Below are positions 12,219 to 25,176 of a stretch of 64,000 bases of DNA, piece after piece; positions within the stretch are counted from its first letter, which is position 1; each line of letters opens with the position of its first letter. Origin of the DNA: Acanthochlamys bracteata (taxonomy: Eukaryota; Streptophyta; Magnoliopsida; Pandanales; Velloziaceae); NCBI GenBank assembly GCA_019914995.1, contig CM034141.1, positions 4,194,001 through 4,258,000 of the forward strand, in the 5' to 3' direction. The notes below the pieces were generated by a model, which saw nothing but the letters and a program-made list of their open reading frames with translations, did no database searches and was not told the DNA's origin. The position numbers and the translations under genes are program-made.

Positions 12219-15200
12219 ATGAAGTTGTCAGTCCACGTGATTGAAGCCCGTGGTCTGCCGGCCTCCGACTCCATTGGGCCGAGAGATGTTTACGCAAGGG
12301 TATCCCTGGGCAAGAAACGGGTAAAAACTAAGATCATCAGGAAGACTCGGAGCCCTTATTGGGATGAAGAGTTCAGTTTTAAAGTTGGCGATCTTAGCGA
12401 GGTCCTGAGTGTAACTGTCTTCAGTGAAGACAAATACTTCAATGACACTGATTTAGGACAGGTTAAAGTGCCTTTGTTAACAATATTTGATTCAGACAAC
12501 CATTGCATAGCAAATCGCTGGCACTCCTTACAGCCCAAGAACAAGAAGTCGAAAACCAAAGAACGTGGTAAATGTACATCTATTTCCATTTCTTGATAAT
12601 CCTTCTGGACCATTTTGTTTTGAATTTGTAATTCTTATGTTTTCAGAATTCAAACTGGTTCAAAAGTATGTGGTTATTTATATCTATCAGCCTCAGTTTA
12701 TGAATAGGTACTATGCATTTGTTTGGTTTTGTTGTAACTTCGATCATTAATTTGCATCTTCTTTCATTCATATCATTTTGAACCACGTACTTGCATATGC
12801 CCATGAGGAGAATAATTGTCTTCTGGTATAGAAAATGCATACTTTACTATTATGTGAAATAAAAAGAGTTAAACATCAATAGCTTTCTTTTGTTGGAATA
12901 AATTGATGTTCTGAAGCTGCACATACAATTATGAAATCACTAAATGTTTCTCCATATAACTTCCAGTTCTACTTCTTTGGTTAAGAGTCCAACAAAGGGG
13001 TCAAACTTACAGGTTCTCGATTTTAGCCAATGCTTTATATTCTCACGTACTATATTGGAATTTATTACCAATTTCATCAGGCAATAGCAAAGAAGACTAC
13101 TTTTCTAATTTCAACCATACCATATCATTGTTATTTAATGGAGCTATGAATGTGAATTATATGTTATAATTGAAGAGAACTATTATGTTGTCACAATAAT
13201 GACTTCAGAATCTCCCATTGATGGATAGTAAGCAACTGATCTTTGTGTTTCAAATTAATTGAACATTATGTAAGTTGAAGTCTGGCAAAAAACATACGTT
13301 CGGCACACACATTGTGGAAGAAAGGAATAGTATTGCAGCATATCAAATGCTTGAGGTCCTAGTGGTGTTCCTGGGCTCACTTCATAATTTGGAATTTAAG
13401 CCAAAATCATTCCCGCGAATGACCTTGAATGTATTAACACTCTGCTATGAAGTGTGCATTAACATATAGCCAATCCTAACCTTGTAATTGAGCTCTGCTG
13501 TAATAGGTAGAATCAGAGATGCATTGAAGTTACTCAAGTTCATTGGGGACTTTCATACTGTTATAATTAGTAAAAGATTAATGGATACCATGTTTGTTTT
13601 ATATTATAGCCATAAGAGGAGGTGGTTTCAGTTTTTCCTGGAGTTGTTTTGTCCTTGAGTTCCCATGGAAGTTCTTGCTGAAATGTGAGAGGTCATAGTG
13701 TTTGAGTTTCTTTTCAGACTTATAACCCTTATTTGGATGACAGAGCTGTAGTTTATCAGCTTCAGAGGTCTTTGCCTTTTTGTTTATTTTGATGGCTGTG
13801 TGTATGTTCTGTGGCATTGCAAGTGTAACTTTTGCTTTAAGTATAGAGGATGAAAGTATATGTTTCATAGGTGTTCTATATGCAGCTTTTGTCCTTTAGC
13901 CTTTCATAGAAGGCTTGAAACCATAAAGTGTTTGGTAGTGCTTTAGCTTCCAGTTTAAAGTTGTAAAGAAACTAAAAGGGGTGGAAGCTAGAAGCTAGGA
14001 ACTAACCTGAAAGCTAATTCAGAGATACAATATTTCCAAATTAACTGTATGAGAAAACTTTCGAAGTAACTTTATGGGAACACTTTCAAAGTAATAACTA
14101 TACTTTGCTTACCTGTTGTGATTTGTTTTTACCATGCAGGAGAAATTTGTTATAGTGTTTGTTTGTTGCCAAATGTGTCTCTATCTGAAGAAAGGGCCAT
14201 CAATTTACTGAACTTTCCTTTCGAACCGTCATCAAGTTCAGATAAATCTAGTGAACTAAGTTCAGAGTTGCCATCATCTGCATTTGACAATAACAAGGAC
14301 ACTAGTGCATTGTCTAGAGTTGAAGAAGAAACACAACTTTCCAGGAGTGACAACTCCAATCCATCATCACTTGTTGATCTGTTTGTTAACATTGTTCGTG
14401 GCAAAATCATAGAAACTGCACCTTCCTCCCGAGCAGATGACTCTTTGAAACAGAACAGCCTCAAGGCGCCAGTGGAATCCGAGACTTGTGAAATAGAAGC
14501 GAATACTGCAGTTTCAGATGCCACATTTGACGAATTACTGAGAATCATGGAATCTAAAGATCAAGGAGGAGAAACGCCTGCACATTTACCTGGTGGAGTA
14601 GTTATTGACAAGTATTATGCAGCTGCTCCTTGTGATTTAAACTCCCTTCTCTTTTCGCCTGATTCCAAATTTTCACAGTCAATTGCAGAACTTCAGGGAA
14701 TGACAAACCTGAAAGCTATAGCTTGGAGATTTGAAAATAATGGGGAGAACTTGAAAAGGGTTCTTACCTACACCAAGGCTGCAACTAAGCTTATCAAAGC
14801 TGTTAAGGCCACAGAGGAGCAGATATATTTGAAGGCTGATGGAAAATCTTATGCAGTTTTAGCAAGTGTGAGCATTCCAGATGTACCATATGGCAGTTAT
14901 TTTAATACAGAAGTTCTTTACTGTATCAGTCCAGGTCCTGAATTGCCATCTGAGAGTAATACTTCACATCTAGTAGTGTCATGGAGGACAAATTTTCTTC
15001 AGAGTACAATGATGAAAGGTATGATTGAAAATGGAACAAGACAAGGCTTGAGTGAAAGCTTTCAGCAGTTTGCTGATTTGCTTCGTCAGAATGTTAATCT
15101 AGTGGATTCAAAAGATGCTCAGCTTAACATGGAGCAGATTTTAGGTTCGCTGCAGAAGGAGAAAGAATCAAATTGGAAGCTCACATGTAGATTTTTTGGA

Positions 15201-18200
15201 AACTTTACATTTATATCCTCAGTCTTAGTAGGATCATATGTTTTTGCACATATTCTGTCCATCAGATCAAGTGTAGTTCAAGGGCTTGAGTTTAGTGGCT
15301 TGGATTTGCCAGATTCGATCGAAGAGCTTATAGTATGCGGGATTTTGGTTCTTCAAGGAGAGCGTGTTTTAAATATGGTGAGACGGTTTCTGCAAGTTAG
15401 GACACAGAGTGGTAATACCATCCCCTTTAATCTGCAACTTCTGCTTTTGCCTTATAGATGCTTAGCTTTATAGGTCTTATAGAAATTGCTTTGTTGAATC
15501 TTTGAAAATTCAAACCAATTCACATTAAAAATTATCAAGTTATCCTCAAATATTCCAATCTGTTTCTCCTTTGAGTCTATTTCTCATTCATCAATACTGG
15601 AATGAAATGACATTCTGAACATGAGTACACAAACCTTGTCGTTAGTAAGTTTAAGAGTTAGTGTGAAAGATCCGATGCTTTGGTCATCTTCGAAAGAGAA
15701 ATGTCTATACAAATGTTTTTTTTTCTTTTCCCTCCTCTTGAGATGATATACAATTATTTACTTTTCGATATAAAGGCTTGGTATTTTCAGATCCATTCTC
15801 TTTCCAATTGGATATAGAACATTACAATGTAAATATTAAGATAATCTTTGTTTGATTATGTTTTCAATAATCTTTTACTTACTTGTTTCAAGGATAAGAT
15901 AATTACTAATTCACCTTCGAAGTAGTTGGTTTTGCTTCATGATCATGTTTTCGCACTATAATCAATCATTGAGCTAGAAACTGAAACTGTATATGGTTAT
16001 GTATGCAGATCAACAATTATTTTCAAAGAATGAGCTATTTTTCTTCTCTTCTTTTCTAGATTAGTTGCTTAGATTTGCCATTTTGTACGCATCGTCCTGC
16101 TTGTCTCTAGATTTAGTTTTGAAGTCTAAGATGAACATGTCAAAACCTGATTTTCAATCTTGGGCTCTTTAATAGTTGAAGTAATTTTCTTTTTCCTGTT
16201 CTTAATATATGCAAGGAATTGTTTTGATATAGGAGCTACTGAAAATAGAGTTAGAGAACAAGGAGATGGGTGGTTGCTAACAGTGGCTTTGATCGAGGGA
16301 AGTAACCTAGCAGCAGCAGATTTATCTGGTTTTCCTGATCCATATGTGGTTTTCAGCTGCAACGGGAAAAGAAGAACAAGTTCAATTAAATTCCAGACAA
16401 CTAACCCTCAATGGAAAGGTAACAAAATGTTTAACTGATCTCTCATTACTCTTATTTAAACATAGCGTTTTTCTTTTTAAGGTTTTGAACTGGATTGAAA
16501 TTGTTGACCTGCATTAATCCTGCGTATATGTTTTTCAAGACAGTATGTTATTATACTGTGCATGTTCTTAATCCTGCATGTAAGTTCTACAAAGTGCATG
16601 AATCATACAGTTTTCTTGGCACATGTAGGTCTTCAAACTAAACGCATTATCTTGAGCACATTGTTACAACAAATCTGTTTTTGCTAATTTTCTAGAAGCA
16701 CATGGTGGCAGCACTTCAGATAGGTGATATAACAAACCAAAAAGAACCATCTTGCATATAGGATAACGAGTTCGGCTTTTGGTCATTATACTCATTTTAA
16801 ATTACATTTAAAGGAATTATCTTGGAAGTTTAGGAAGTGCATAGTCAGTGTTCACTGTAGAAATGCGACCTTAAATTAGTGCATTTTACTTGGTTCATTC
16901 TTCAAACAGATAAAAGTCAAAATTAGTTACATCAAGAATTGTAATGTTTGATTTCACAACCGACAAATATATAAAGCTAGCTGGTCATTGGAGTAGCTCC
17001 TAATCTTAAAATAGTCTGTCTTTGGTTCCATTGATGTGAGAATTGGTAAGCCTTCATCATAACAAGTGAGCCAAATCAAATCCAAGTGATCGGAGAGCTA
17101 GAAAGGCTGTTCCAAAATCCAACATATATAAATTTATTAGTGCTTAGGCTTAATATCAATGTATTAAACAGCAGATTAGCTGTTTTCATCTTGTAAACTT
17201 GAATTTTTGTGTAAATTTTGTGGCTTTCTTAATACATACATCAAATTTTGATATGCATCGATACCGATTTACAAAGGTTCAAGCTACTCAAGAATTTTCC
17301 CATTGTCCCTTTAACAGGCATCTAGGATTCGGAAATATTATAGAAAACCAATAAGTCAGTACTAGATGCCAACTATGAAATTGAACACTAAAAGTAACTA
17401 CATCATTTGGTTAGGTTCAACCGTGTTTTCTATATCTCCACCATACTACCAAATATTATTACCTCATTATGATGGATAATTATGTAATTTTATCTATTAA
17501 TTTGTCCTCCGCCCTTGTAGAGGTATTTGAATTTGATGCCATGGATGATCCTCCTTCAATGATGGACATACATGTTTATGATTTTGATTGCCCTTTCGAT
17601 GATTGTACATCACTTGGTCATGCTGAAGTCAACTTTCTAAAATATAATGAATCGGAGTTAGCGGACATTTGGTTACCTCTTCAAGGAAAATTTGCTCAAC
17701 CCAACCAATCTAAGCTACATTTGAGGATTTTTCTGAATAATACCCGGGGCTCTGAAGTTATTACAGAGTATTTGCTAAAGATGGAAAAGGAGGTTGGGAA
17801 GAAGGTGAATACCTTGTCTCCGTTTATGCAAATGCTACAGCTTGGTTGCTTTCTCACATGGTTATTTAATTGTAGATAAACTTGCGGTCACCACACACAA
17901 ATTCGACATTTCAAAAGCTTTTTGGGTTGCCGCCTGAAGAATTTCTCATCAATGACTTTACCTGCCATTTAAAACGTAAGATGCCTCTGCAGGTGCGAAT
18001 TAATTCTGATCTTTATTGTTCATGGCAGTTAACGCTTTAGCTTTCTTGTTACAATCTCTCAAGTAGTCTATACGAACATGAACATAGTTGTCATCTTTAA
18101 ATGAAAGCTTCTAGGTTATTGGTGTTTGGCTTTAAAGAATTGTAAGGTTTAGTGACTTAAATTGGTCAATGCGGCACTTATCGTATCTGCCACTTTATCT

Positions 18201-21200
18201 CTTCTTTCCTTACGAAGGAAGGGAAATTTGGGATGGTTTTGTGAGACAGAAGGAGTAAAACAATGAAATCTGCATATGCCAATAAATGTTATTCTTTTTG
18301 TTTGTTCTTTTATTATATGTTATCTACGATGCTGCTGAGTTTTTCTAGTGTAATTCTAGTTATCCCAGTAGCCATCACTCTAATTAATTGCAACTAAATA
18401 TATCCACTACCATCTTTACTTTGTTCAGTCTGTATGCTGAACTTGAGTCGAACACCTATCCTCCTGAAGGATACCCGACAAGTGAACTAAAATGCTTGTG
18501 CAACTGTTTGTTTCTCTCTCATATGTGCATAGAATGTCGCATGCTTACTTTGTCATAAATCCTTTATACCTGCATTGTTGCTGATGATTATTGCATGGGA
18601 TGATAAGATGCACGCTGCATTTATTTTTGCTTGCATGTTTATTTAGTTACTTTGAAGTGTACTGATGACTCCATTATGCCAGGGTCGACTCTTTCTATCT
18701 CCAAGAGTAATAGGATATTACTCAAACCTGTTTGGACACAAGACTAAGTTTTTCTTTCTCTGGGAGGACATTGAGGATGTTCAAGTTGTAGCTCCAACTC
18801 TGGCTTCTATGGGAAGTCCATCTTTGCTGATTATTCTTCGAAAGGGAAGAGGCATGGATGCAAAGCATGGAGCTAAATCTGTTGATCGGGATGGGCGGTT
18901 AAAGTTTCATTTTCAGTCATTTGTTTCATTCCAAGTGGCCAACAGGTAGCCATTTCTAACCTCTCAGAAAGGATAGTTTAAGATCCAAGCCAAAAGTGTA
19001 TGTCGATCACTAGATAAAGGTTTAAAGCTCTAATTTGTAAATAGAAAGAAAGGCCTGCTGCACTTTTTCCTAAATAGAAAGGAAAACACTTTTCTGCTTT
19101 TCACCTTATTCACTTTTTGGTTGTGTTGAAGACATTAAAACTTTATCACAAGGTAACAAATGTTAGTGCCTTTGGGAAGCCAATTTTGATAATTGAGTTC
19201 ATAAACTGGTTACATATCCTTAATTTATATCAAGTGGGATTTAACATTCTAATCTGTCTAATCAAAACTGCTAAATGTTAATTGTAATCCTTGGAACTTA
19301 TACTTTGTTTGCATTATTTAGTCAATCAGGTGAAGAGGGACACGGAGGAATAGATGTTTAGATTAGTTTGGGAATTTCGGATAAATATCATAGGACTTTA
19401 AACTTGTAAGTTATGATTTTTGCATTTTCAAATTGAGTTTTTATCGTGGACCCAGTTTCTGCACAATATAGATGATGAATTGATTTTTACTCAGCAAGTA
19501 AATTGTTGGTACAATGATTTATTCTATAAATCGAGTGGTGTAAAATTGACAGTTGACAATTTGACATATCAAATCTATATCAATTCAGAGATTGTCTCGA
19601 GTCTGCTTAATGTGAAAAGCAGGATACTGAAGGTGATTTATGTCTTGTCTACCTTACTAAGGTTACCTGTTTGATGAATTATTTGTTTTGTTTAAGATGT
19701 TATGATAATTTTGAAGTACAGAAGCGAATTTTTACTTTGGATCACAGTCTAATTTTCACTGCTTCAGATTCCTGGAACAAGCTGCAAAAAGTACTTTTGA
19801 TTTGTTGAACTTATCACATTTACAATCATACCGAGTTGCTATATACTTATTTTTATTGGAAAATAAAAATTTTGTCTAACTCGAAGTATGTCCTAATATT
19901 ATATTTATATAAAGAAAATTACAATTTTCCTTAAGGATGAAGATTTTGTTGTTGTCACACTTCACTTATAGCTAGATTTATTATTGACTGATAGGACAAT
20001 AATGGCATTATGGAGAGCTCGGCCACTGACTCCTGAACAGAAGATGCAGATAGCTGAAAAAGAATCAGAGACCCCAAGTCAGGATGCTGAAGAAACTGAT
20101 TCTTTCCTCGGCATTGAGGATGCCAAATTTGCTGAGGTGTTTTCTGCTTCTCTTCCCATCAATGTAAGTTTCTTGTATGCAAATAATGCCACATACTTCC
20201 ACAATATCTGATCAGTCAAGCAAACATTTGTGTAGTTTTTTGCTAATAAAATTTTCTGTGCATACGCAGGTCGACAGACTTTTGGAAATATTTGCAGGAG
20301 GCGACTTAGAAAGAAAAATTATGGAGACAGTTGGGTGTGTGGACTACTCAGTTACACCCTGGGAATCAGTTAAGCCAGACATACAAGAGAGGCAAGTAAA
20401 TTACAAGTTCACCAAGAATTTATCCTGTTATGGGGGTGAAGCAGCCAGCACTCAACAAAAGTCTCCCTTGCCTGATTCGAATGGCTGGGTAATTGAAGAA
20501 GTTATGACCCTACTAGGGGTCTTTCTCGGGGACTATTTTAATGTATGATCATCATTCTTCCACTGATTAGTGCATTGCCTTTTCAAATAGTGTTAAAGAA
20601 CTTACTAAGGATGAGCATGTGGAAAGGTTACCTACATGCTTGACTTGCCATTAGATAAGCTAAATTGGGACATAATTGACAGTAATTTAAATCGCAGATT
20701 TTAACTAGTGTCTAGGAAATTTTGAGTGTGCTCAAGGATGACAATCGCTTTGCAGAGAAATAAGAAGCATGTGAAAGCAACCCAAACTTATGAAATCAAA
20801 TGTGTACAATAGAAGCATATATGAAACCTAAAAGTAGGAGGCGAATGGAGTATGTATGGTGAGATCCAATAATTGATGGAAAGCCTAATGCCTTTGCTAT
20901 GGGATAACAAACTATAAGATGAGGAGGCAATAATGTTTATTCAACTAGGTCTGACATTTAAGTATATTTTGAACAAGAGTATGCATTTATACAATAATAC
21001 AACTATATATCTATGTAATGTGGTCATGAACAGTGTATGAAGTCAACATATGATACTTAGTTTCTTACGTCACCCTTTAAATGAATGGTTAGCTCATGAT
21101 CTCTATAATATTTTATTAGGTGTGTCTTCTGTTTAATGGATTGACTATATAGCACTTACTCTACGCTTAACTTTTTACCTTCTGTTTTAGTTGCACTTGA

Positions 21201-21385
21201 GATATCAGGTGGAGGAAAGTGCTTCTTTACCCAATGCATCTGAAGTCCAAATATTGTTGGGAATCGCTTGGTTGAAGAGTACAAAACATCAAAAGAGGAT
21301 TGCTAAGAACTTAACATCCAACTCCTCTATCCGCATAAAGGAGATGTTTTGTCTTTTGGAAAAGGAGTTAGTATCTATAAAATAG
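12219..21385 (+). CDS. C2 and GRAM domain protein with two VASt domains (9 exons)
   Basis: Close in order and sequence to Arabidopsis At1g03370. Exons: 12219-12567, 14140-15411, 16233-16418, 17521-17804, 17876-17992, 18683-18945, 19995-20163, 20270-20542, 21191-21385, all in phase, giving 1035 residues. Layout: C2 domain (1-100), Ser-rich linker, first VASt domain (about 266-434), one hydrophobic membrane segment (about 472-492), second C2 (about 550-650), GRAM (about 709-775, with FFFLWEDIEDVQ), second VASt (about 868-1020). C2 domains bind phospholipid, often with Ca2+. GRAM plus VASt is typical of membrane-contact-site lipid proteins. The second C2 keeps acidic loop residues (FPDPYV, DFDCPFDD). 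The first has GPRDVY and FSEDKYFND, so one loop Asp seems replaced by Ser. ATG at 12219 aligns with the family start. The gene looks intact. Confidence 0.95.
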
Positions 21386-22732
21386 AGATGCTACTGATTC
21401 TATTTTAAAACAAATCCTCATTATCAAAGCAAGAAAGCACACTACTTTCTAATTGTGAGTGTATGAACCTCTGTCATGTAGACCCTTTTTCTAAAGAAAT
21501 TTTTACAGAAGCTATGGTAATAGTAAGACGTCTCATGTTGCTTGTAGATTACTTTGTTTATAGTTGAGAACTTGTGGAGAAACTGATGTCTCCATTAAAT
21601 GTACTTGTATTGTTAGTAATCGTAGAAGGAAACCACAGAAAGAGCAAATCTGATATTGCAATTTCATGCTTGTTATATCTTGGCAGTAAATGAGTTGCTG
21701 TATACTTGGAACTATTTGTCTTTGGTAAAATGAGATGTGTTTTGTTGACATTTTGGCATGGATACATTAAGAAACAATATTGATGCATCTGAAGGGTATC
21801 TTTGATACCTTGTATTGCTTTTTGGTTCATACTGTTAATAAATCGGAACTACAAGGGCTGGTGTTAGGACTATAATCTATTTGCTTCCTTCCACACCTCC
21901 TTATATAGTCAGATGGGCGTCTAAGCAATATTTAGCTCCACTCTAAAAAGTTCCATTGTAAATGCTCCGCTATGATAGCGTATTAACAAAGTGGATATAA
22001 TCTACACTCTAAAAATTAGCTATTGAGATAAGGATGCAAATTTATATAACATCCACCGTATCAATCCAAAATTTTAATGTTGGACTATTCTTACACATAT
22101 TACATGCACTCTGAGAGAAATATAAATTATTTGCATTTATTAATTTATTCTGCCATGGGGATTGAAGCAAAGTTTTTTCATAATGTTTCTTCTGCAAGGA
22201 AACACACAATCGAAATCTACAGCATTAGAAAAGATCAGCAAAACAATACATCTTTTGTTGTAATTTAACATATTTACAGCTGATTCCGAGTCCCTTTTTT
22301 GTTATTTTTTTAGATGAACCGGCAAAGCAAAAGCCAAAATGGCATACTTAACTAGTTAAAACCATAACGCCAAATAAACAAATATTAATGACAAGAAACC
22401 ATGAATAAATTATTATTTTTTAATGAAAGATTCCATCCTCCATCCAACTGTTTAAATATAAACTCAAGACTTTTTACAGAGTATGGTGTTTTATATATGT
22501 TTCTTTTGAGATCAGACAATCCTATATTTATATTTGTGTAGTTTTAGAGGGTTTCTCTTTTCAGATACTGTTGAAATATATCTATTTTATCTCTGATTAG
22601 TCTCTTATTCTTAATGAATATAATAATTTTTTTTCATAATAATGACTGGATAAGTTCAAAATAACTACTGCAACGAGGATAATTTTCTCTCTACGAAATT
22701 CGTTTTAGATTATCTATTATCTTTTTTATTCC
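21386..22732. other. 3' flank of the C2-GRAM gene and spacer
   Basis: The first few hundred bases are probably 3' UTR. Open frames here on both strands are short and match no family. From about 22260 the sequence becomes AT-rich with no identifiable feature. Confidence 0.5.
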
Positions 22733-22999
22733 GGAGGCGTTTGGAGTGTTTATAAAATAGAAATTTTTTAAAATATAAAATATTTTTGTTTATTTTAAAA
22801 AATAAGTTCTATTTTTTTATTTTAAAAAAATAATAAATATAAATAATAAAAAAATCTTACAACGTAAAACTTTTTTATATTTTTAAAATTTTAAATAAAT
22901 TCTCTATATATTTATAAAAATATATTAAAAACGTGAAATAGAAAAATGATAACCAGCTTTTGAAAAAAGCTTTTCAGTTCTTGAAAAGAACAAAACCTT
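22733..22999 (+). mobile_element. Family A MITE
   Basis: Left end GGAGGCGTTTGGAGTGTTTA followed by the family A core (AAAATAT, TTTTAAAAAATAAGTT, AATATATTAAAAACGTGAAA). The right end is blurred: it ends near AAAACCTT with an extra small inverted repeat around CTTTTCAGTTCTTGAAAAG. No clear target duplication. Confidence 0.7.
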
Positions 23000-23859
23000 A
23001 ATTGTAAGGCTACATGACAACTTAGGTATTTTACCGACGACTACAAACATAAATTATTATATGCACCAAATAAATAACTAAATAAATAAACAACTAACTA
23101 TTTAAATTCTAAAATACTAAAAAGTACTTTTAAAAATACTTCTAATATTAAAGCATAATTTTAACAAACTTTCAAAATGATATTTTTATATGGCTTTTAG
23201 TGTTTGAATAGGTCGCTCTAAATTCAACCCTCATTCTAATCGCAATCAAAAAATACAGATGCTCATTAATATCAACTATAACAGCGACAGTAGTTGTTCA
23301 ACTAATTGTGAGCATAGCATCTTCAAATTCTATGGTTGCTTCTTTTTTGCAGTTGTTGTTAATTAGTGTTTTCACATTCACCGTTTATATATCGACGTGT
23401 ATAATTCTACCTGTTAGTGGAAACCAACTCTGGCAAGTAAGTAGCAGAAAAGAATAGTTAACACGAGATCTACAAGGAAAACCATAAGAATGAGGAAAAA
23501 CCACGAAATCCACTGGTAATGATAGAGAAAGGATTGATGGAACTATGTACTCTGTATACAACAGTAGTTCAATCTCTTTCACACTATCTCTCCAATACAA
23601 TAGTACTCTTCTCCTAATAGCAATAGAAAGACGCCGACAATGTACATAGGGCTTTTTGGTAGCATAAGAGAAGTCTATAGTCGACGATAGGTGATCACCA
23701 GAAATTGGTGGAGAGACCGGCGATGAAACTCTTAGATTGTAATTGTTGTGGCATTGTGTAATATGAGCCACTGTTCTCTGTAGAATTCTGATTGTTCTTG
23801 TTCCATTTCATTTTGGCATGAATTTTTTCCTAATTAGGTCGTGGTATCTTATTGACTCG
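23000..23859. other. Unassigned spacer with minus-strand open frame
   Basis: AT-rich to 23340, then more balanced sequence to 23815. The minus strand of 23385-23771 is open for 128 codons, but the peptide (Tyr, Leu and Arg rich) fits no family I know, and no intron signals or neighbours support a gene. It could be a remnant of a gene or an old repeat. Confidence 0.4.
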
Positions 23860-24119
23860 ATGGGTTTAATAGTATTTATAAAATAAAATTTTTTTAAATT
23901 AAAAATATTTTTTTATTTTAAAAAATAAGTTTTATTTTTGTTTTTAAAAAATAAGTTTTATTTTTTTTTTAAAAAAAGTAATAATAAAATTTTATTACGA
24001 AATTTTTTTTTATATTTTTAAATTTTTAATAAATTTTAAAAATTATAAAAATTTATTAAAAAATATAAAATAAAATAAAGTTTGTAGAATTGGGTAATAT
24101 AGAATGCCAAACACCCCAG
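23860..24119 (+). mobile_element. Family A MITE
   Basis: A 260-bp copy with a worn left end (ATGGGTTTAATAGTATTTA) and right end GCCAAACACCCCAG. Flanked by TCG at 23857-23859 and 24120-24122, a plausible 3-bp target duplication. The core contains a local duplication of the AAAAAATAAGTTTTATTTTT segment. Confidence 0.75.
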
Positions 24120-24124
24120 TCGTC

Positions 24125-24351
24125 TCAGAGAGTTATTTAAAAATATTTTTGATATGGAACTTTTATAGAATAAAAGTTATTTTTTTTATTTTAAAAACTT
24201 TATTTTTTTTATTTTCAATTTTACTGTATAATTTTTTTATATCTTCTAAATTTTTAAATAAATTTTCTAAATAATTATTAAATATATATTAAAAAATATA
24301 ATATAAAATATTAAAAAACTAATTTTTTTGGTAAGTTGAACCAAACATCCC
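24125..24351 (+). mobile_element. Family A MITE, diverged
   Basis: Lies directly beside the previous copy. The core motifs (TTTTTATATC, TTTTAAATAAATTTTC, ATATATTAAAAAATATA) and the right end CCAAACATCCC match the family. The left end is eroded and no target duplication is visible. Confidence 0.6.
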
Positions 24352-25176
24352 ATTGTCCTTATCCTGAAATGATCAACTCTCTGCTGACCTGGCCACTGCA
24401 ATACCGGCTAATTCAACCTGATTGTGATGATGTGGCAAACACAATATTGTGTAGGGTCCACAGTCCAGCTTGTCAATGGTTGAGCGCACTAAGAACATAA
24501 AATAAAAGCAAAAACTTAAAATCGTAAGCAATTAGCAGAAAGGCAGAAGCGGACCATTTAACAAGATTAGTTGGTTAATTTGTTGAAGACATTACAAACA
24601 TAGAGGTACAGTAGCAAGGTTTACATCCTCGCAACTGCTTCTGTAAGCACATCAACAGTACTTAACACTAAGTGATAAGTTCATCTTGTCAATAGAACAA
24701 CTACTAGACAAGGGCGGTACTTCCCATTTAAATGGTCATCTCGACGAAGCAGAACATTCTACGCAAAGCACCATTGCAACATAGAAGTTTTACATTAAAC
24801 TGAAGGTAGTCTATAAACACAACATACGCTAGTGCATCAAAGGGTGCACTAGTCAGAACATGGACCTGAAAAAGCTTCCCAAGTGCAGTGCGCTAATAAG
24901 TGAAGCAACAGTAACAACACCACAGACCAACAAGAACTTCCTTACTTTGTTGTGGATCTCATGAATGCTGAAAGTCCAACAGATCTTTTATCCCCTTGTC
25001 CAACAGGATTTATTTGTTTACAATCTGAAATATACCTGAAACGAAAAAAATGACAATAAATGCGTAGAAGATCATCTAGATATATGTTCAGGATTTATTA
25101 CAGAAAATTAATAGAAACAAAAGGGATAAAATACCGATGAACCTTGATGAAAATCGCCATCCAGCAATCTCTGATC
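24352..25176 (-). other. 3' flank of the NB-LRR gene
   Basis: No open frame of note. Likely includes the 3' UTR of the resistance-type gene that ends at 25177 on the minus strand. No element ends are recognisable. Confidence 0.5.

Noticed and set aside
23385-23771. Minus-strand open frame of 128 codons, considered as part of an old retroelement or a gene
   Set aside because: No domain motif, no paired long repeats and no element boundary could be seen, so no family is claimed.
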